A stretch of 64,000 nt of DNA from Phoronis australis (GCA_002633005.1 NMRA01000647.1:14977-78976), one strand, 5' to 3'; positions 34,201-49,200 are shown, counted from the first letter of the stretch. Notes: generated from the sequence alone by a model not told the origin. Program-made: numbers and translations.

Positions 34201-37200
34201 AGCCCCATAGGCCTTTCTAAATCTGTCTGTGACTAGTTGATCAAACTACTAAGTCGACCCTAATGGATATGATCATCGTGTAACCGTTCGTATGAACAAA
34301 ATAACAGATGAACAGCAGATGCAACAATAACCTGATTAAACGTGAGTGTGACATCACTTTATAAATTCTGAAAAATTCGAGCTTATCATGTCATGACGTC
34401 CGTAAGGAAATGTTAAATTAGCAATCAATAAAAATGAAAGCATGTGATCAAGTGGATGATTTACCTGGCCCGGCCACTGGACCCCAAGCGATCATTGCGT
34501 AGAAATTGTCTTTAAGGTCGAACACAAGCCTGTCGAACTTTGGCGGATCGGTGACATGCAAAACTTCCATCTTTTTCGGTCGTCGAAATCGACAGTAGAG
34601 AAAACCATCCTCGTACTGAATTTGTACATTTTTCAGGTCGTCCTGATAGAGTTAAGATTTCTCATGTATAAAATTAGCATTTGACTGGTTCACAAACAAA
34701 AAGAGACAAGCTCATATTACACTTATCTGATTTAATGACGGCTTCCAAACTTAAAGTGGCAAGAGAAACCCTCCAAATACAAATCACAACTGCTGTCTAT
34801 TTCACAATCCCCACTATTAAGAGTTCTGTTGAAATGTACCTTTATCTATGTGAGACAAAACTGGTGTCTTTCAAACGTGATTCTAAACAGGTGCTGTTTT
34901 GCCAAAAGGATCGTAAAAATCATTCCACTGAGACAGACATGGTTGATAGAGCTTTCACAAGCAGACCGATGAGAAGGCATGAAAACGGACGTCTGGTCTT
35001 CAATTCAACGCTTGCCAGACGTCTGGTTCCTTCTCGTTGTCCTCCCCCAAATCAAAAGGAATGTTTTCCCTCTTACGTACCATGAAACGCTGGATTTTTA
35101 TAACTTATCCATAGGCCTGGTTTACTCACAATGATGTCATGTGATTTGCAAGAATATTTAGCACTTTGCACATTAATGCTATGCTGATAACTTGTAAGAG
35201 GGCAGATTGGACACATTATTTATGAACTGTTAATTTATGCTGGTCAGACGTCTTATCACCTTATCGAAAAAAAATTCACATATGAACACGTTTTAGAAGG
35301 CTATCTTGTTTGCTAGGTCTGAAACCTGAGACTCGTTTAAAACACGTACAGCTCTCAACCTGTCGTTGTAATACTTAGGGTTATACCCCTGTTGTACGGA
35401 GATTCCCGAGTCGGACACCACACATGTTATCGTTTCGTCGTCACCCTGAAAAATCAACAAATGATAGTAATCAACAGCAGCCGCAGCAACTGGATGTCGG
35501 AAATATGCAGTCAGTCCGTTCGAAATTAGCCCCATAAGCATGACTTTCTAGTAGGTGACAAAACTTACAACTACGTTATTGGTGAGGGTTATTTTTCTAC
35601 AAAATGGGTAGAGTATCCAAACCTTTGCTATATTTGGAGGCAGCCGGGAAACTGAGAACCCCTACAGAACTGGAAGAAGGCCTGATCTTCACCAATCATT
35701 GCCATTTTACCCGGATTGCCACTCGAGACTAAGTCATGGATACCTAGGTCAAAATACCCACCGAAAACACTTGTCCTTGCTAGCTCAGCTCCGTCCTACA
35801 TGTAGTTCCGACCAACCTCTGAGATAATGTAGACAAGCGCTCTCCCCGGGTCACTACTCACTACTCCTACTACGTTAACACACTTAGTTTCTCATCCCAG
35901 GGTTTGATAAAAAGTTTCTACTAACCACTTACCATAATAATGTCGTGGGAGAATCCCAACGACAGGTAATTTTCAGCGGGTCCAGCCATTTCGAAGTCGA
36001 CAAATGTGTCGCGCGCGTCATAGGTGACGATGTACCGACATTGGTAACCTGTACAATACTTGGGCCATAGCAGGCATCCTTTTGTCCTGCCGCAGTCGTC
36101 CATGACAAGGCGAGGATCGAACACTGGTGACGGCTGGAGACGAAATATACGTGGGTTAAATGTAAATTCTCGGTAATTCCCGTGGTCGCCTGTTACGATT
36201 TCAGTTGAAAGATCGTAGATATGGGAAAAACTCGCCTTGTCTCTAGCTGCAGCAGTACATCTCTCGGACTGCTGTTATGTTTTTAACTTTGAAAGTGTCA
36301 ACTTACCGACCCCCTGGTATCACTACTAGTAGTAATAGTAAACATTGGAACTGAACACCCAGCCTAGTATTCTGTACACGTACACGCTGTAAATGGATTT
36401 TTATAAAGTCACTTATAGATTTTTCGTTAAAATATACAAAAACTACACAAAAACAGTATATGAGACGACATCGGTTTTTTCTACATCCAATATTTATGAT
36501 TTTACAAAATAATAATTGCTGTGAAGGTGGTGTATGAATACAAAACTTGTAGTAATTTTCATAACAGGCTTTGGTGTTTTATTGCAAGCATTTCAGTTTC
36601 ATTCATGCACTTTCGAGAACGTCACGATATTTTCGTAATAGTGGATATAATAGTTTTACAGCGGTATCACATTGAGCAGTTGCGCAATTTTATTTCTCAG
36701 TGTAAATTGGTTAAGCAGACGTCACTGGTGTCATCCATTTAAATGAACACCTGTGAGTAGAACAAGAAACAAAATAATGTCAGTCGTTAATAAAGTTGAC
36801 AACAGTTGTCAAGAGAATCTTAGACATTATTAACCTAAATAAGCAATTATGTTTATTCATTATTTATAGTTTTTCATTTGAATGTGTAAACTAAAAATGG
36901 TCACTACAATGAATTTAACCAAAGTAAACTAATTCTCCATTTTCGTACAAGTATTAAAAGAAACNGGACACATTATTTATGAACTGTTAATTTATGCTGG
37001 TCAGACGTCTTATCACCTTATCGAAAAAAAATTCACATATGAACACGTTTTAGAAGGCTATCTTGTTTGCTAGGTCTGAAACCTGAGACTCGTTTAAAAC
37101 ACGTACAGCTCTCAACCTGTCGTTGTAATACTTAGGGTTATACCCCTGTTGTACGGAGATTCCCGAGTCGGACACCACACATGTTATCGTTTCGTCGTCA

Positions 37201-40200
37201 CCCTGAAAAATCAACAAATGATAGTAATCAACAGCAGCCACAACAACTGGATGTCGGAAATGTGCAGTCAGTCCGTTCGAAATTGGCCCCATAAGCATGA
37301 CTTTCTAGTAGGTGACAAAACTTACAACTACGTTATTGGTGAGGGTTATTTTTCTACAAAATGGGTAGAGTATCCAAACCTTTGCTATATTTGGAGGCAG
37401 CCGGGAAACTGAGAACCCCTACAGAACTGGAAGAAGACCTGATCTTCACCAATCATCGCCATTTTACCCGGATTGCCACTCGAGACTAAGTCATCGATAC
37501 CTTGGTCAAAATACCCACCGAAAACACTAGTCCTTGTTAGCTCAGCTCCGTCCTGGTTCCGATCAACCTCTGAGATAATGTAGACAAGTGCTCTCCCCGT
37601 GTCACTACTCACTACTCCTACGACGTTAACACACTTAGTTTCTCATCCCAGGGCTTGATAAAAAGTTTCTACTAACCACTTACCATGATAATGTCGTGGG
37701 AGAATCCCAACGACAGGTAATTTTCAGCGGGTCCAGCCATTTCGAAGTCGACATAGGTGTCGCGCGCGTCATAGGTGACGATGTACCGACATTGGTAACC
37801 TGTACAATACTTGGGCCATAGCAGGCATCCTTTTGTCCTGCCGCAGTCGTCCATGACAAGGCGAGGATTGAACACTGGTGACGGCTGGAGACGAAATATA
37901 CGTGGGTTAAATGTAAATTTTCGGTAATTCCCGTGGTCGCCTGTTACGATTTCAGTTGAAAGATCGTAGACATGAAAAAAACTCGCCTGGTCTCTAGATA
38001 CAGCAGTACATCTCTCGCACTGCTGTTATGTTTTTAACTTAGAAAATGTCAACTTACCGACCCCCTGGTATCACTACTAGTAGTAATAGTAAACATTGGA
38101 ACTGAACACCCAGCCTAGTATTCTGTACACGTACACGCTGTAAATGGATTTTTATAAAGTGCTTATAGACTTTTCGTTAAAATATACAAAAACTACACAA
38201 AAAACAGTATGAGACGACATCGGTTTTTTCTACATCTAATATTTATGATTTTACAAAATAATAATTGATGTGAAGGTGGTGTATGAATACAAAACTTGTA
38301 GTAATGTTCATAACAGGCTTTGGTGTTTTATTACAAGCATTTCTGTTTCATTCATGCACTTTCGAGAACGTCACGATATTTTCGTAATAGTGGATATAAT
38401 AGTTTTACAGCCGAGCTGTATCACATTGAGCAGTTGCGCAATTTTATGTCTCAGTGTAAATTAGTTGAGCAGACGTCACTGGTGTCATCCATTTAAATGA
38501 ACACCTGTGAGTAGAACAAGAAACAAAATAATGTCAGTCGTTAATAAAGTTGACAACAGTTGTCAAGAGCATCTTAGACATTATTAACCTAAATAAGCAA
38601 TTATGTTTATTCATTATTTATAGTTTTTCATTTGAATGTGTAAACTAAAAATGGTCACTACAATGAATTTAACCAAAGTAAACTAATTCTCCATTTTCGT
38701 ACAAGTATTAAAAGAAACACTCTGAACAAGCTTGCAGTACACTTTATATGCATCCCAAAATGAGACTCAAGCTAGCCAAGGGGACCTTACAGCTTAGATA
38801 TACCATGTCACAATTTCATAAACTATTCTTTTGTCATGGTAGAGTGCAATTAACCTCTAAATCCATTTGACAATTTAGGGCGTTTCTTTGCAACCATCAT
38901 CATTGTGTTTGATCCCAGACTATGTTTTGGAAAAACATGGTCAGTCAAACGTTCCACATATGTTTGGTTAACAACTGAATTGAACAGGTAAAACATACAT
39001 GTACAGTGGAGTCATATGGCCGAAATTTTGTATTGCTACACTTCCTAGAATCCAATGCAAAGCATGCGCGCACCCAGCCTTTAATGTGGGGTGGCTCGAA
39101 TTCCCGATGATGTGGACTTTTACCGACAAAAAAAATGTATATAGAACTAATAAAAACGGGATACCGCGTTCAGAGCTGTGAATTGTAAGTTTGTGCCATT
39201 TTAGTGGACTTTTTGTCTCGTTTTCTCGGACCTCTTGTTTCTCTGAGGGGACCTTTTTGTCCACTTCGCCAAATGGGGGGGCTCATTCGAAAAATAGACA
39301 GTCCCAAGACAGCATCAAAATACACATTAAAGCTCCGTCATTAGAGAAGAGAAAATAGCTATGCATGTACTCAGGGTACCTATAAATAAATGCTCTTCAA
39401 TTAAGTTTACTTAACATTAACTGAGTGTTCGATCACTAATTGGTAATTCATTTGTGTTTCGCCAGTGCCTGTTCGAAATCATCCATTTGATTTATTTTCT
39501 GTAGTAATGGATTGAATACAACGAGAAGTAAATATACCTGTGTGTGATTGGAAATATTCCTATAACTGCAGCAACACCCAGTGAATGAATGTGCTTATTT
39601 AAGAAAGCAAGTGAAAATTCAAAAAAATAACTCCAATATTCATTTGGCCAAAGATTAATGACATTTTCAGTTGAAAATTGGGTCTACTGAATATCCATTG
39701 ACTGTGCTAAAATATATGTGCATCCAACGGTGTGTGTACATCGTTCCTATTCTTCATCAATTTGTCATGTTCTGTTCTCAGTACACCACTATACTTCTAA
39801 TTAAATAACTGAAATACAACTACCGTTATTCTGCACCCATGTTATTTTAGCATTGTTTGCAATTACCTCTCTGATGAATGTTAGAGTTTTACAATGCATT
39901 CAGTTCCTGAAATTTTGATTCAAATTGTGTCTAATAAGTTGCTCACCACTATTTCTTGTATAAAAAGTTATGAAGAAACGGAGATTGTTTATTTTATACA
40001 AGCTTAGTTGTTAGAACTACAAGCGGTATTTGATTTTACTGCCATTTCTTCAAGTCGGACTTTCCCGTGTCCTGATTTGACCTGTAGGCTTTGAAATTTT
40101 TCCACTGACGTTGTTCAATTCTTTGTATAAATAATAATGCGATTTTGAGTATATGTTTAAACTGGTATTTCGTGTTTTCAGTTGTCTCACTGGTTCAACT

Positions 40201-43200
40201 ATATATATGTAATCCCCGGTGTACGCATTTACCACAGCAAGCTTGGTTATATTCTGTCCTTTTGGTTTACATCCCTTAAACTGTTTATTAAACTGATGCA
40301 GTTGGTCAAAAGTAGTTCCGGTGCTTATTGCAGTTAGGTATTGTTTATGATAAGTGTCTGAAGATTCTGAGACCAGAAGAACAATCGTCACGGATTGAAT
40401 CTTTGTTGACGGTTTTTTGAAAAATATTGATTACGAAACGTTGCGTACAACTATTGGAGTATTGACTTAAAAGCCAAGACAGCGCGACGACGATTACCAA
40501 TACTTGTACTTTGAGGATGTTGAAAGTCGAAAAACGTATTAGGTAAAAGTGATAACAGGTCATCAGATTGTATGCCGTTAAGACTTTTCGATGACCTGTC
40601 CAGTGGCAGATCTACGTTTTAGTAAGGGGGGGGTTAGGATTCGAGCGAATCAGAGGCGCATAGCGCTGAGCGGAAGGAAAGTCGGGAGGGGTTTCCCCCT
40701 CCCGTGTAAGATTTATTGTGGTTTTTAGTAGCTGATTTCGTTTTTTTGGTGAATTTTTTTCAATTTTTATTTTTGGTCCTGTCCTGAGGGGTGGGGGTTT
40801 GAAGCCCCTGAACCCCCTGTAGATCCGCCTCTGCTGTCATCACACAGAGAGTACCGCACAGACAACTCCCTCTTCACATACAGTACATGTTAATGCTTTC
40901 CAGATGACGATCATCAAACGAGAAATCCCTAACATCGGAGAAGGTAATAATATTGTTGTGTTGTTAAGACCATTGGTCATAATTCCTTTGTACAGATCAA
41001 TAATTAGGGTCTTAAACTCTACCAAACGCCTAACAGTTCGATTCAAGTCAATCTTATTTTTTCTAATAACTTAGTGTCCCAGTTTGGGTTGTTGGGACGC
41101 GTGTCTTGATGTTTCATGCTTACATGTACGTATAAACATTTTATGTGTTTTTCTCATCCAATTTGAAATTTAATGCCTCGCGAGAATAGCTTCCATTGAC
41201 AGATTTAAAGGGTTGCAAAGGGGCAACTGTCATGGGCCCCTAACAAAAGAGGAACCCCTATATGAGGGACACTTAATGGCAATGGGAAACATTACACCGT
41301 TTAAGACAGGAAGCGTGTTTAATGATTACGACTTCAGGGCTTCCCTCTGAGAGTGTTCTCTTAGGCCTATTAGTACAATAAAAGCAAAAAAGAGCGAGCA
41401 TGGGTGTTTTCAAGTGGAGCCTTTAAATAGGAAACGGCGCAACATCGACAAGAAACTGTCATAACGATTCCGCTCCGTCCCAACGTGCAATATGATACAA
41501 AATTTCAAGATACAGTACAGAAGAAAGCGAGAGAGGGCTAGTTGGAAAAGCGGAGTTTATTCTCCGAAATTTGTCTTCAGGAATTTTAAAAACTTCTCAA
41601 TACTGAATTAGCCACGGAAATCTATACAAATGTCAAGCTTTGTTGGAATTTTTGGCACCACAGTGTATGCTTAAGTCGTCGTTTTCTTTTCAAGTGCTTG
41701 AACTGTAAACATTTAAAAACTGCGCCCCCATGCAGAACTAATGACAGGAACAGCATATTGCAATAGACAACGAAGTGGTGATTACATTTCCTGCACAACT
41801 ATCTGACGATGGGTAAGAACACTATGGTGCACGGATTTAATCATAAGTGTCTACCAAATGGAATCCAATCATATCTAAACAGGTGTTCTTCCGAAAAAAT
41901 GGCTTTAACAGGCGATTGATTTGATCTCCAGGTAAGGAAAATTCTAACGGTGCGATTTCTCTCTGTAGGTTGAGTTTATTATCTTACATGCCATTGCTTT
42001 TCACCAGTATACCTCAGTGATACTGTATTCGAAACGCAACTAGTGAATTGTTGTTCGCAGTATTCCATTCATAGACATCACAAGATGTCTATGATTCCAT
42101 TCCTCTCCTGCCTACAAACTAGATGATAAGCGTCACCTGTCGTACTAGGCAAAAACTAGCCATGCTATGTTTACGCTAAAGCCTTATTGAAATGCCCTGT
42201 TACCTTACTAATATAGTCGTATGATTTAGCTGGTTCGTTGGCTGTCACGACCTCAGATGACACGTTGATCCAAAATGTCTCATATACTTCTACAATTGAA
42301 CCCCTGAAAAGCAAATGAAATAGTTATTAAATTAAGTTGAAAATACACGGTATTTATTTAGCATTAGGTCAAAAACAAACACTAGTTCCTTTTTGATCAG
42401 GCGTATGTTTTTCAAAGTTCAAATGAGCTGGCATTTCCGTGAAAAGAAATGTCAGGAACACTTTGATTAGTTGCATAGTTATCAGCGCACACTCTAGAAG
42501 TATGAATTGTAGTCCAGGGAATCGTATCGCACTGGTCTGATTTACCCTAAAGCAGCGATAGATATCACTGATCAAAGAACATTTCTAGAACAACGCCCAA
42601 AGTTTATGGTTTTCAACGGCTGGTAAAAATCTGAAAAACTGTTGCCTCAAGCCTGAAAAATAAATCAAGAGTGCAGAATTTTATGAAAATCGGCCAATGT
42701 GTACTGAAGAGAAAGCGATGGCCACATGTTACTAAAAGCGTGGAAAAGAGGCCCCAAAATGGCCTATAAAATTTTCCAGTGCATTGCAACTGTCATCACA
42801 ACTAGCATATTCTGTCTATGAATAGCGCTTTTAAAGACATTTTGAGCAATCAAAAATATAAGAATAATTTCAGGCAGTCTGGTACACGTTGTGCCAAACG
42901 TGCGTATGCCGCTCAATTAAGTCCGTTTAACTGATATCTCAGGTAGCAATCAAAAGTAATGATATGATCTTATACATTATGTGATATATTTAATTTTTGG
43001 AGAACGCCCACAGAGGTTGAAAATTACGTTAATTATTAAGATGATCTATGAATACAGAAAAACATGTAATGTTCTTAAATTTCGTATGGATACATTATGA
43101 TTCTTAACGGCAGAAACAAACAGACAGTAAGGCCTTAAATTAAATCAGTTCTTGGCCACAGTAAGATTAAAAACCGGACGATCGCCGCACAAATGAAGAA

Positions 43201-46200
43201 GTTCATGATAAATCAACGTTTCGTCTATTCGTTAGACATCATCAGGATATTTGCATAGGACAACAAGTGCCAACATACATCTCAGGTGACATCTATGAAG
43301 TGAGGTGAGAGATACAGAGTTGTCAGTAGCTGATCATCACCATAGTTGCAGGGTCATTGAGCTCTGCATGTTGTTCAGAGAATCAGTAGCATGCTGGTTC
43401 TGAATGGCCAGTGATTTTCACTTCACTTCATGGATGTCACCTGACATGTATGCTTGTTGGCACTTGTTGTCCTATGTAAATATCCTGATGATACCTACCT
43501 TCTTCATTTGTGCGGCGATCGTCCGGTTTTTAAGGCCTTAAATGTTTACCAAAACACGACGTCACCCACTGAGACATCCGGGGCCTGCCATTCCGCCACT
43601 AGTTTCGCCTTTCCTTTTTCACCGTCTTTGTGAGTTAGACAGTTCTGACGAAAAATATGGGATATTTGGTTGAGGTCAAAGCCAATGAGGGCCAGAGATC
43701 TATTCTCTGTACAAGAAACAACACTAAAAATGATCAATTGCAAGCCATGCACTGAGAGGACATACACATCTGTAGGAGAATCTAATCATGCGGTAACGAT
43801 TGGTTTCGAGACTAACTCAGAGTCGAGCTTGATTTCGGAAATTAGATCCAGGGTGCAAATGTATACAACTTTGAATACATGACAGATGTACTGGAGACTT
43901 ATCAAAAGCATTTCAGGGGATAACAAAACACCCAGTGCCGTCCATCGATGAGTGTATACATGTACTGAAAATTTTGATTGCGTCAGTATATTTCTTCATT
44001 TGAGGCGTGTTCCGTAGACACGTGACACTAGCAGCGGCATCACGTGCTTCATTAGTAATGATTGGTAATTTCTCGCGAACACTTGCGTTTGGCGAAAGTC
44101 ATGCGTCTACGTAAGTCGGCCACGCGTGAATGTTCGTCTTTATTGTAGTTGAATTAGGATAATCACGCAATGGATGACCTAAACGTTTGTATATGATGCC
44201 TTCGAAAAATGACAAATTTAGTCATAATCGGAACACATCTCAGAAATTGTTGTTCGGATTCATATGAAACAAAAGTGAGACGTTTGTGATTTCCCTGAAC
44301 ACACGCAAAATTTGCATTAAACGAAAATCCGAGATTATATTTTGAACATTTATAATAAGCAAAATGTGGTTACGTGGTCAATATGGCAGTTTTGCTATCA
44401 ATGGATTTTTGTTTTGTTTATTTCTACTAAATTGACACGGTCAGGGGATCCAATTAATAGCAGACAAATAAAAAGTCAAAATATGGTCCAAAGGCTTTCA
44501 ACCGTTTCAGAAATTTTACAAAGTACAAATCTATACTTTTGTGGAAATTTGGCTAAATACACGGAGTTTTCTGTAGTGTCTTACATTACATAAAAGTCGC
44601 CGTAATCAACTGTGGTCAGGGCTCTGTTTCATGAAAGTGACTTAAGGAGACAGAAGTTTGGTCGTGCGCTACCACTTTACAGTTGTTGAATTAAGGTTGA
44701 GACAAGAGTATCAATTTTTTAAATGAATTTATATAAATTTTCTCAGCTACCAGTTGTGTATGTACTTTTTAGATACGTCACACGTTTGTTCATGTCCGAT
44801 TTTGCTGTTTTTCGAAAATTGTAATGTAGCGCGAAAGAACAAATTTCTGTCTTAAGCCTTACGTCACTTTTCGTGAAACAGACCTCTAGTATGAAAACAT
44901 CAATTGGCTTCACAAGAGTACAACTTCCAAAGCTATGTCGCCTCCGTGTTCTTTTGTCTGAATTAAGATCGTACTGAAGCTAACCCGCCGAGACAATCAA
45001 TAGCGACCTGTCTCTTCCTAAGCAGGTACCATTTTCAATGTGTTCACAGAACCAGAGTTTACACCTGTATGGCTAAGTAAGAAAACATGAGATCGATTTT
45101 GCAGACTAAATTAATTTTTGTAGGCGTAGGTTTATTTCCCTTTTTCATATGAANAACGCCATTTTCACTGTTCTTTTGTCCACCTCAATTTCTTTTCCAA
45201 AAAGCTTTCGTCACGGTCGTGTTAGCGTACTCGTGTGGAGTAAAAGTTTATGAAAACGCCAAGAAAATTGCGTTTTCGGTTATATTGGCGCACTCGTGTG
45301 CAAAGGAGAAGTGACCGATATAAAAACGATATGTGTAGATTAAATATTTTTGAAAAGGCAAAGAAAAAGGTTGTGCTATTTAATTATGAAAACGCTTTAC
45401 TATGGACAGAGCGTCTGCGAAATTTGACCCTGGGCTCACGGTACATTTACTTCATATAACTGCCGCTTGGTGGAAGGTTTGTATTCTTACAGTAAATCAC
45501 ACATTACATGCATAAGGGATCGTGCAACACAGCATCACGGACCACATAGATGTACATGTAACACTGAATACCGCGGACCCGGCAGCAAGTGATAGCATGG
45601 GCAAAAAGATTTTGATCACTGATATGCAGTGCACTTTTCTAAACCACCATTCTGCAAACATGTGCCAAAGACATCATGACTGGCATGCTTGATATTTCGT
45701 CAAGCGATACATACCTGTACATGGACGGCGCAGCACTGAAAAAAGTGGGGCTGTAGCCCAGAGCCCCCCTCTGGCGAACGGTCCATAGACCATGGGTGGC
45801 GTAGCTCTGAAAAAATGGGGGGTTTAGCCCCCCACCCCCTCCCCAGTCCCCTATGTTGCGCCGTTCATGATGTAGAAATGGTTATGACAAGTACATGTAC
45901 AACGTGTACGTAGCAGTCCCAGATTACGTCATGGTCCCCGTCCATGGTAATGGACCTATTTGACTGCAGTTTGTCATGTGCACTGCGGCGAATAAAAAGA
46001 CATTTAACTAACACATTCTAAGAACAGTCACGGATTATTGGAATTCCTACCGTTTTTCCAACAACGAATGGCCAAGAAAATTCTTTGGCGAAGTCCGGCG
46101 CTTGTGTAAATGTCCCTGCTATGATTTCGGGATCACCTAGGACGGGTTTTGCTGTCAGTGTAAAGCCCCTAAACATCCTGCCGGACGAAGATTCGATAGT

Positions 46201-49200
46201 CACTAAAGAAAACGAACAAAATGATTATCAGCGTTTATTGCGGTTAACTGAGGTGCATCGATTATTTGCACACGTTTATTGTAGTTGGGACACTGGCGGG
46301 AACCATTCCAGAACCCCCCACCCCCCGCCCAATGAACCCCGCCCCGATGTCATGCCGGGAAACGGTACGTCGTCTGATCAGTTTTGGCGTGCAACTGTTG
46401 TATAGGTTGATGTTGAAGCAAATGGCTAAGTATTTAGAAACATCAAGTCTTCGCAATGAACTTAAAAACTGCAACCCTATTGTATCGGAAGGACTTTTTG
46501 CGGAAATGTTGCAAAAGTAGTTTAAAATCGAGTTGATAGGCCTATTGAAAATGCGGCTCACAAAGTTATCTCATGGACCTGCGCCAGAGCAGATCTTTTT
46601 CAAAAGTATTTGGGTAAAGCAAAAACGAGCGTGAAGCAGCGTCGCCGTTCATAAGCTGTCCCAGCTCAGACTAATGGAGCAGACGAGACTTGTCCCTAAT
46701 CCAGTTACGAGTACAAATTGCCAAAGTATGAATCACAAAACATTTGCGCATTCGAAACATGATGATAACTGCCACGCCCTCAAAAGGTCGCCGTGTGCCA
46801 TCAAATATTGACATAAATAATTAGTTATGATTATCAATGCCAGGCTAGCCATATCTCTGTTGATAGGCGTGTTGCTTGTGTAAAACTGCGTATGCTTACC
46901 TGTGATGTTGTCTTGAGGACTGTACGTGGACTTCGATAGTTTTATTTGAAACGGACAGACTGACGTCTGGGCTTTGGAACCCGAATGTTTAGGGAAGGCG
47001 TCCACACACATCTTAAAGGGAGCTCCCTTTTCGAAGCAGAAACCTACATAGGTGCAAAACAGAACACCAGGCAAAAGTCACCAATGTGTTTAAAATAGCA
47101 CCATTTTAGAACTGAGATTACACAGAACTGAGACTGCTATAGGATGAACAGGGAGGTCGTTAAAGGTTATAGATAAGTATTTAGTCAAATACTTAAAAAT
47201 CTGTTCAAATCAACTCAGTAAAAGTACACATTTTCTGAAAGTAGAAAGCCTTTAAATTTTGATTATTGATTTTTACCTTTTAGCAATCATTCGGGAATTG
47301 GGTCAAGTGATCATGTCTTTTTAGTAGGCTAACCGATTTATCAAAAGGTACATTGATAACAAAACAGACGTATCAATAAAAGGGTGAGATTTTACTGTGG
47401 TATAAATGTTCAACATAAAGTCTAAAAAAACGCTGTTACATGTTTCTAAAATATGATTTCGCTTTGGTTTGGGGCAACTTAAGATTTTTCAAGAGAATCC
47501 TAGAAGTCTTGATGCCAAAGAGGAATATTTTAGAACAAATTCCTAACAGGGTTTTGGAGAACAGTATAAAAGGCAAACTTTCAGATCATTATCGCGTTTT
47601 CCCGTTGCTCCCAACTTGTTCGATTCTATAGCCCAATAACAAGTTGGGAAGAACAACCCTGCAGCCAATGTCTTACACGACTGATTAACTCCATTCTGGC
47701 ATTGATGGTTGGAGGGTCAGCTCTCTTTTGTTCGATAATTGCTCTAATCTCCAATAAGGTGGTATCTACCCTGACTGGGCTGTGCCGTTAAAAATAAAAG
47801 TTATGTTTTAACATATTTGAATTTTTCGTCAAATGCTGATCATGTTTAGTTTTTAAATAGCTACAATCGCCCAACTACAACCAAACGTAAGACTATCTAG
47901 TCTATCCCAACGTACCAATTCGCTCTGGGTTTGATTGTGTTAACAAGTGGTCTGTAATAAGCCTGGTAGATAATTGGCCTCCCTGTTGTCATACCAGACA
48001 AAAGACTGTGCTTTGAAGTTAACAAAGAAGCTAGATGCTATCACACGCTCACACCCTTTACGTCTGGTAAAGTCACTGAGCGGGAGAACGCCGTCATTTG
48101 AATCCAATCAACCCTTTCTGAAACTTGATGTCCCGAAGTGAGCCTATAATTTGGAATAGTTCTCTACGGTCCGCTAGAGGTCACCGTGGCAATTTACTTT
48201 AAGTTGATATTTTGTATTCGGACTAAACTGCTTACCTTCACGAGCCATGTTGATCCCCTCTGTGCAAATTGATACCAAACATCGTAGACCGTTCTGTCAA
48301 AGGTCGCATATCATGTGGTAGCCAACACAGTCGTGGGCACGTTATTGCAAACACGACACCGCCTTTTATAAGAGTGAAAGGCCGTGACTTTAGGTTGACA
48401 TTTTATCGTATTTAGACTGAACGATTTACTTACTTCGGGCCACGTTAGTAAACTGTGTGCATCTCGAACTAGCACTCGAACACTGGTGGTGCCGATGGGA
48501 TGGGCTATTAGAATAACCCATTTACCGTGACAATACGATGATTATCTGTTAACCAGCAAGCAATGTTGTGTGCGTAAATGATTCCTCACAAAAACTACAT
48601 GTTTTGGGAGAATTTAACCAGAACAGAAGGTTTATTCGTTGTATTGAATTCCAATAAACAATCCTGCAGTACGTATGTGTAATTATTACATCCGAGACAA
48701 GCCTAACTACTAACCAACCAATCTGAACAATTGTGCTGCTAAGCTGATACTTTCGTAGAGTCCATAGCCCATAAAGCGAACCCTTTCAGAGAGAGTGAAT
48801 TCGGAAAATTCAAGCTTCATAGGGAATCTGGCCATGAAAAAAGAAAAATAACAATTTAGTCGTTACGCCCTACCTACCAAACAGCACAATACGATCTTAT
48901 TGGAGATTAGAGCTATTATCGAACAAAAGAGAGCTGGCCCTCCAACCATAAATGCCAGAATGGATTTAATCAGTCGTGTAAGATATTGGCTACAGGGGTC
49001 ATCTTCCCAACTTGTTGTTGGGCCTATAGAATCGAACAAGTTGGGAGCAACGGGAAAACGTCGTAATGTATCAGTCGGAAAGTTGTCACTGTCCGTTGTC
49101 AACGTCATATAAATGCACATGCTGTGAAGTTTAGTAAAGATCCTGCGAACAGTTTAGGAGATACAGCCATGGGTGCAAAAAGCTGCCATAAGGAGACGCC

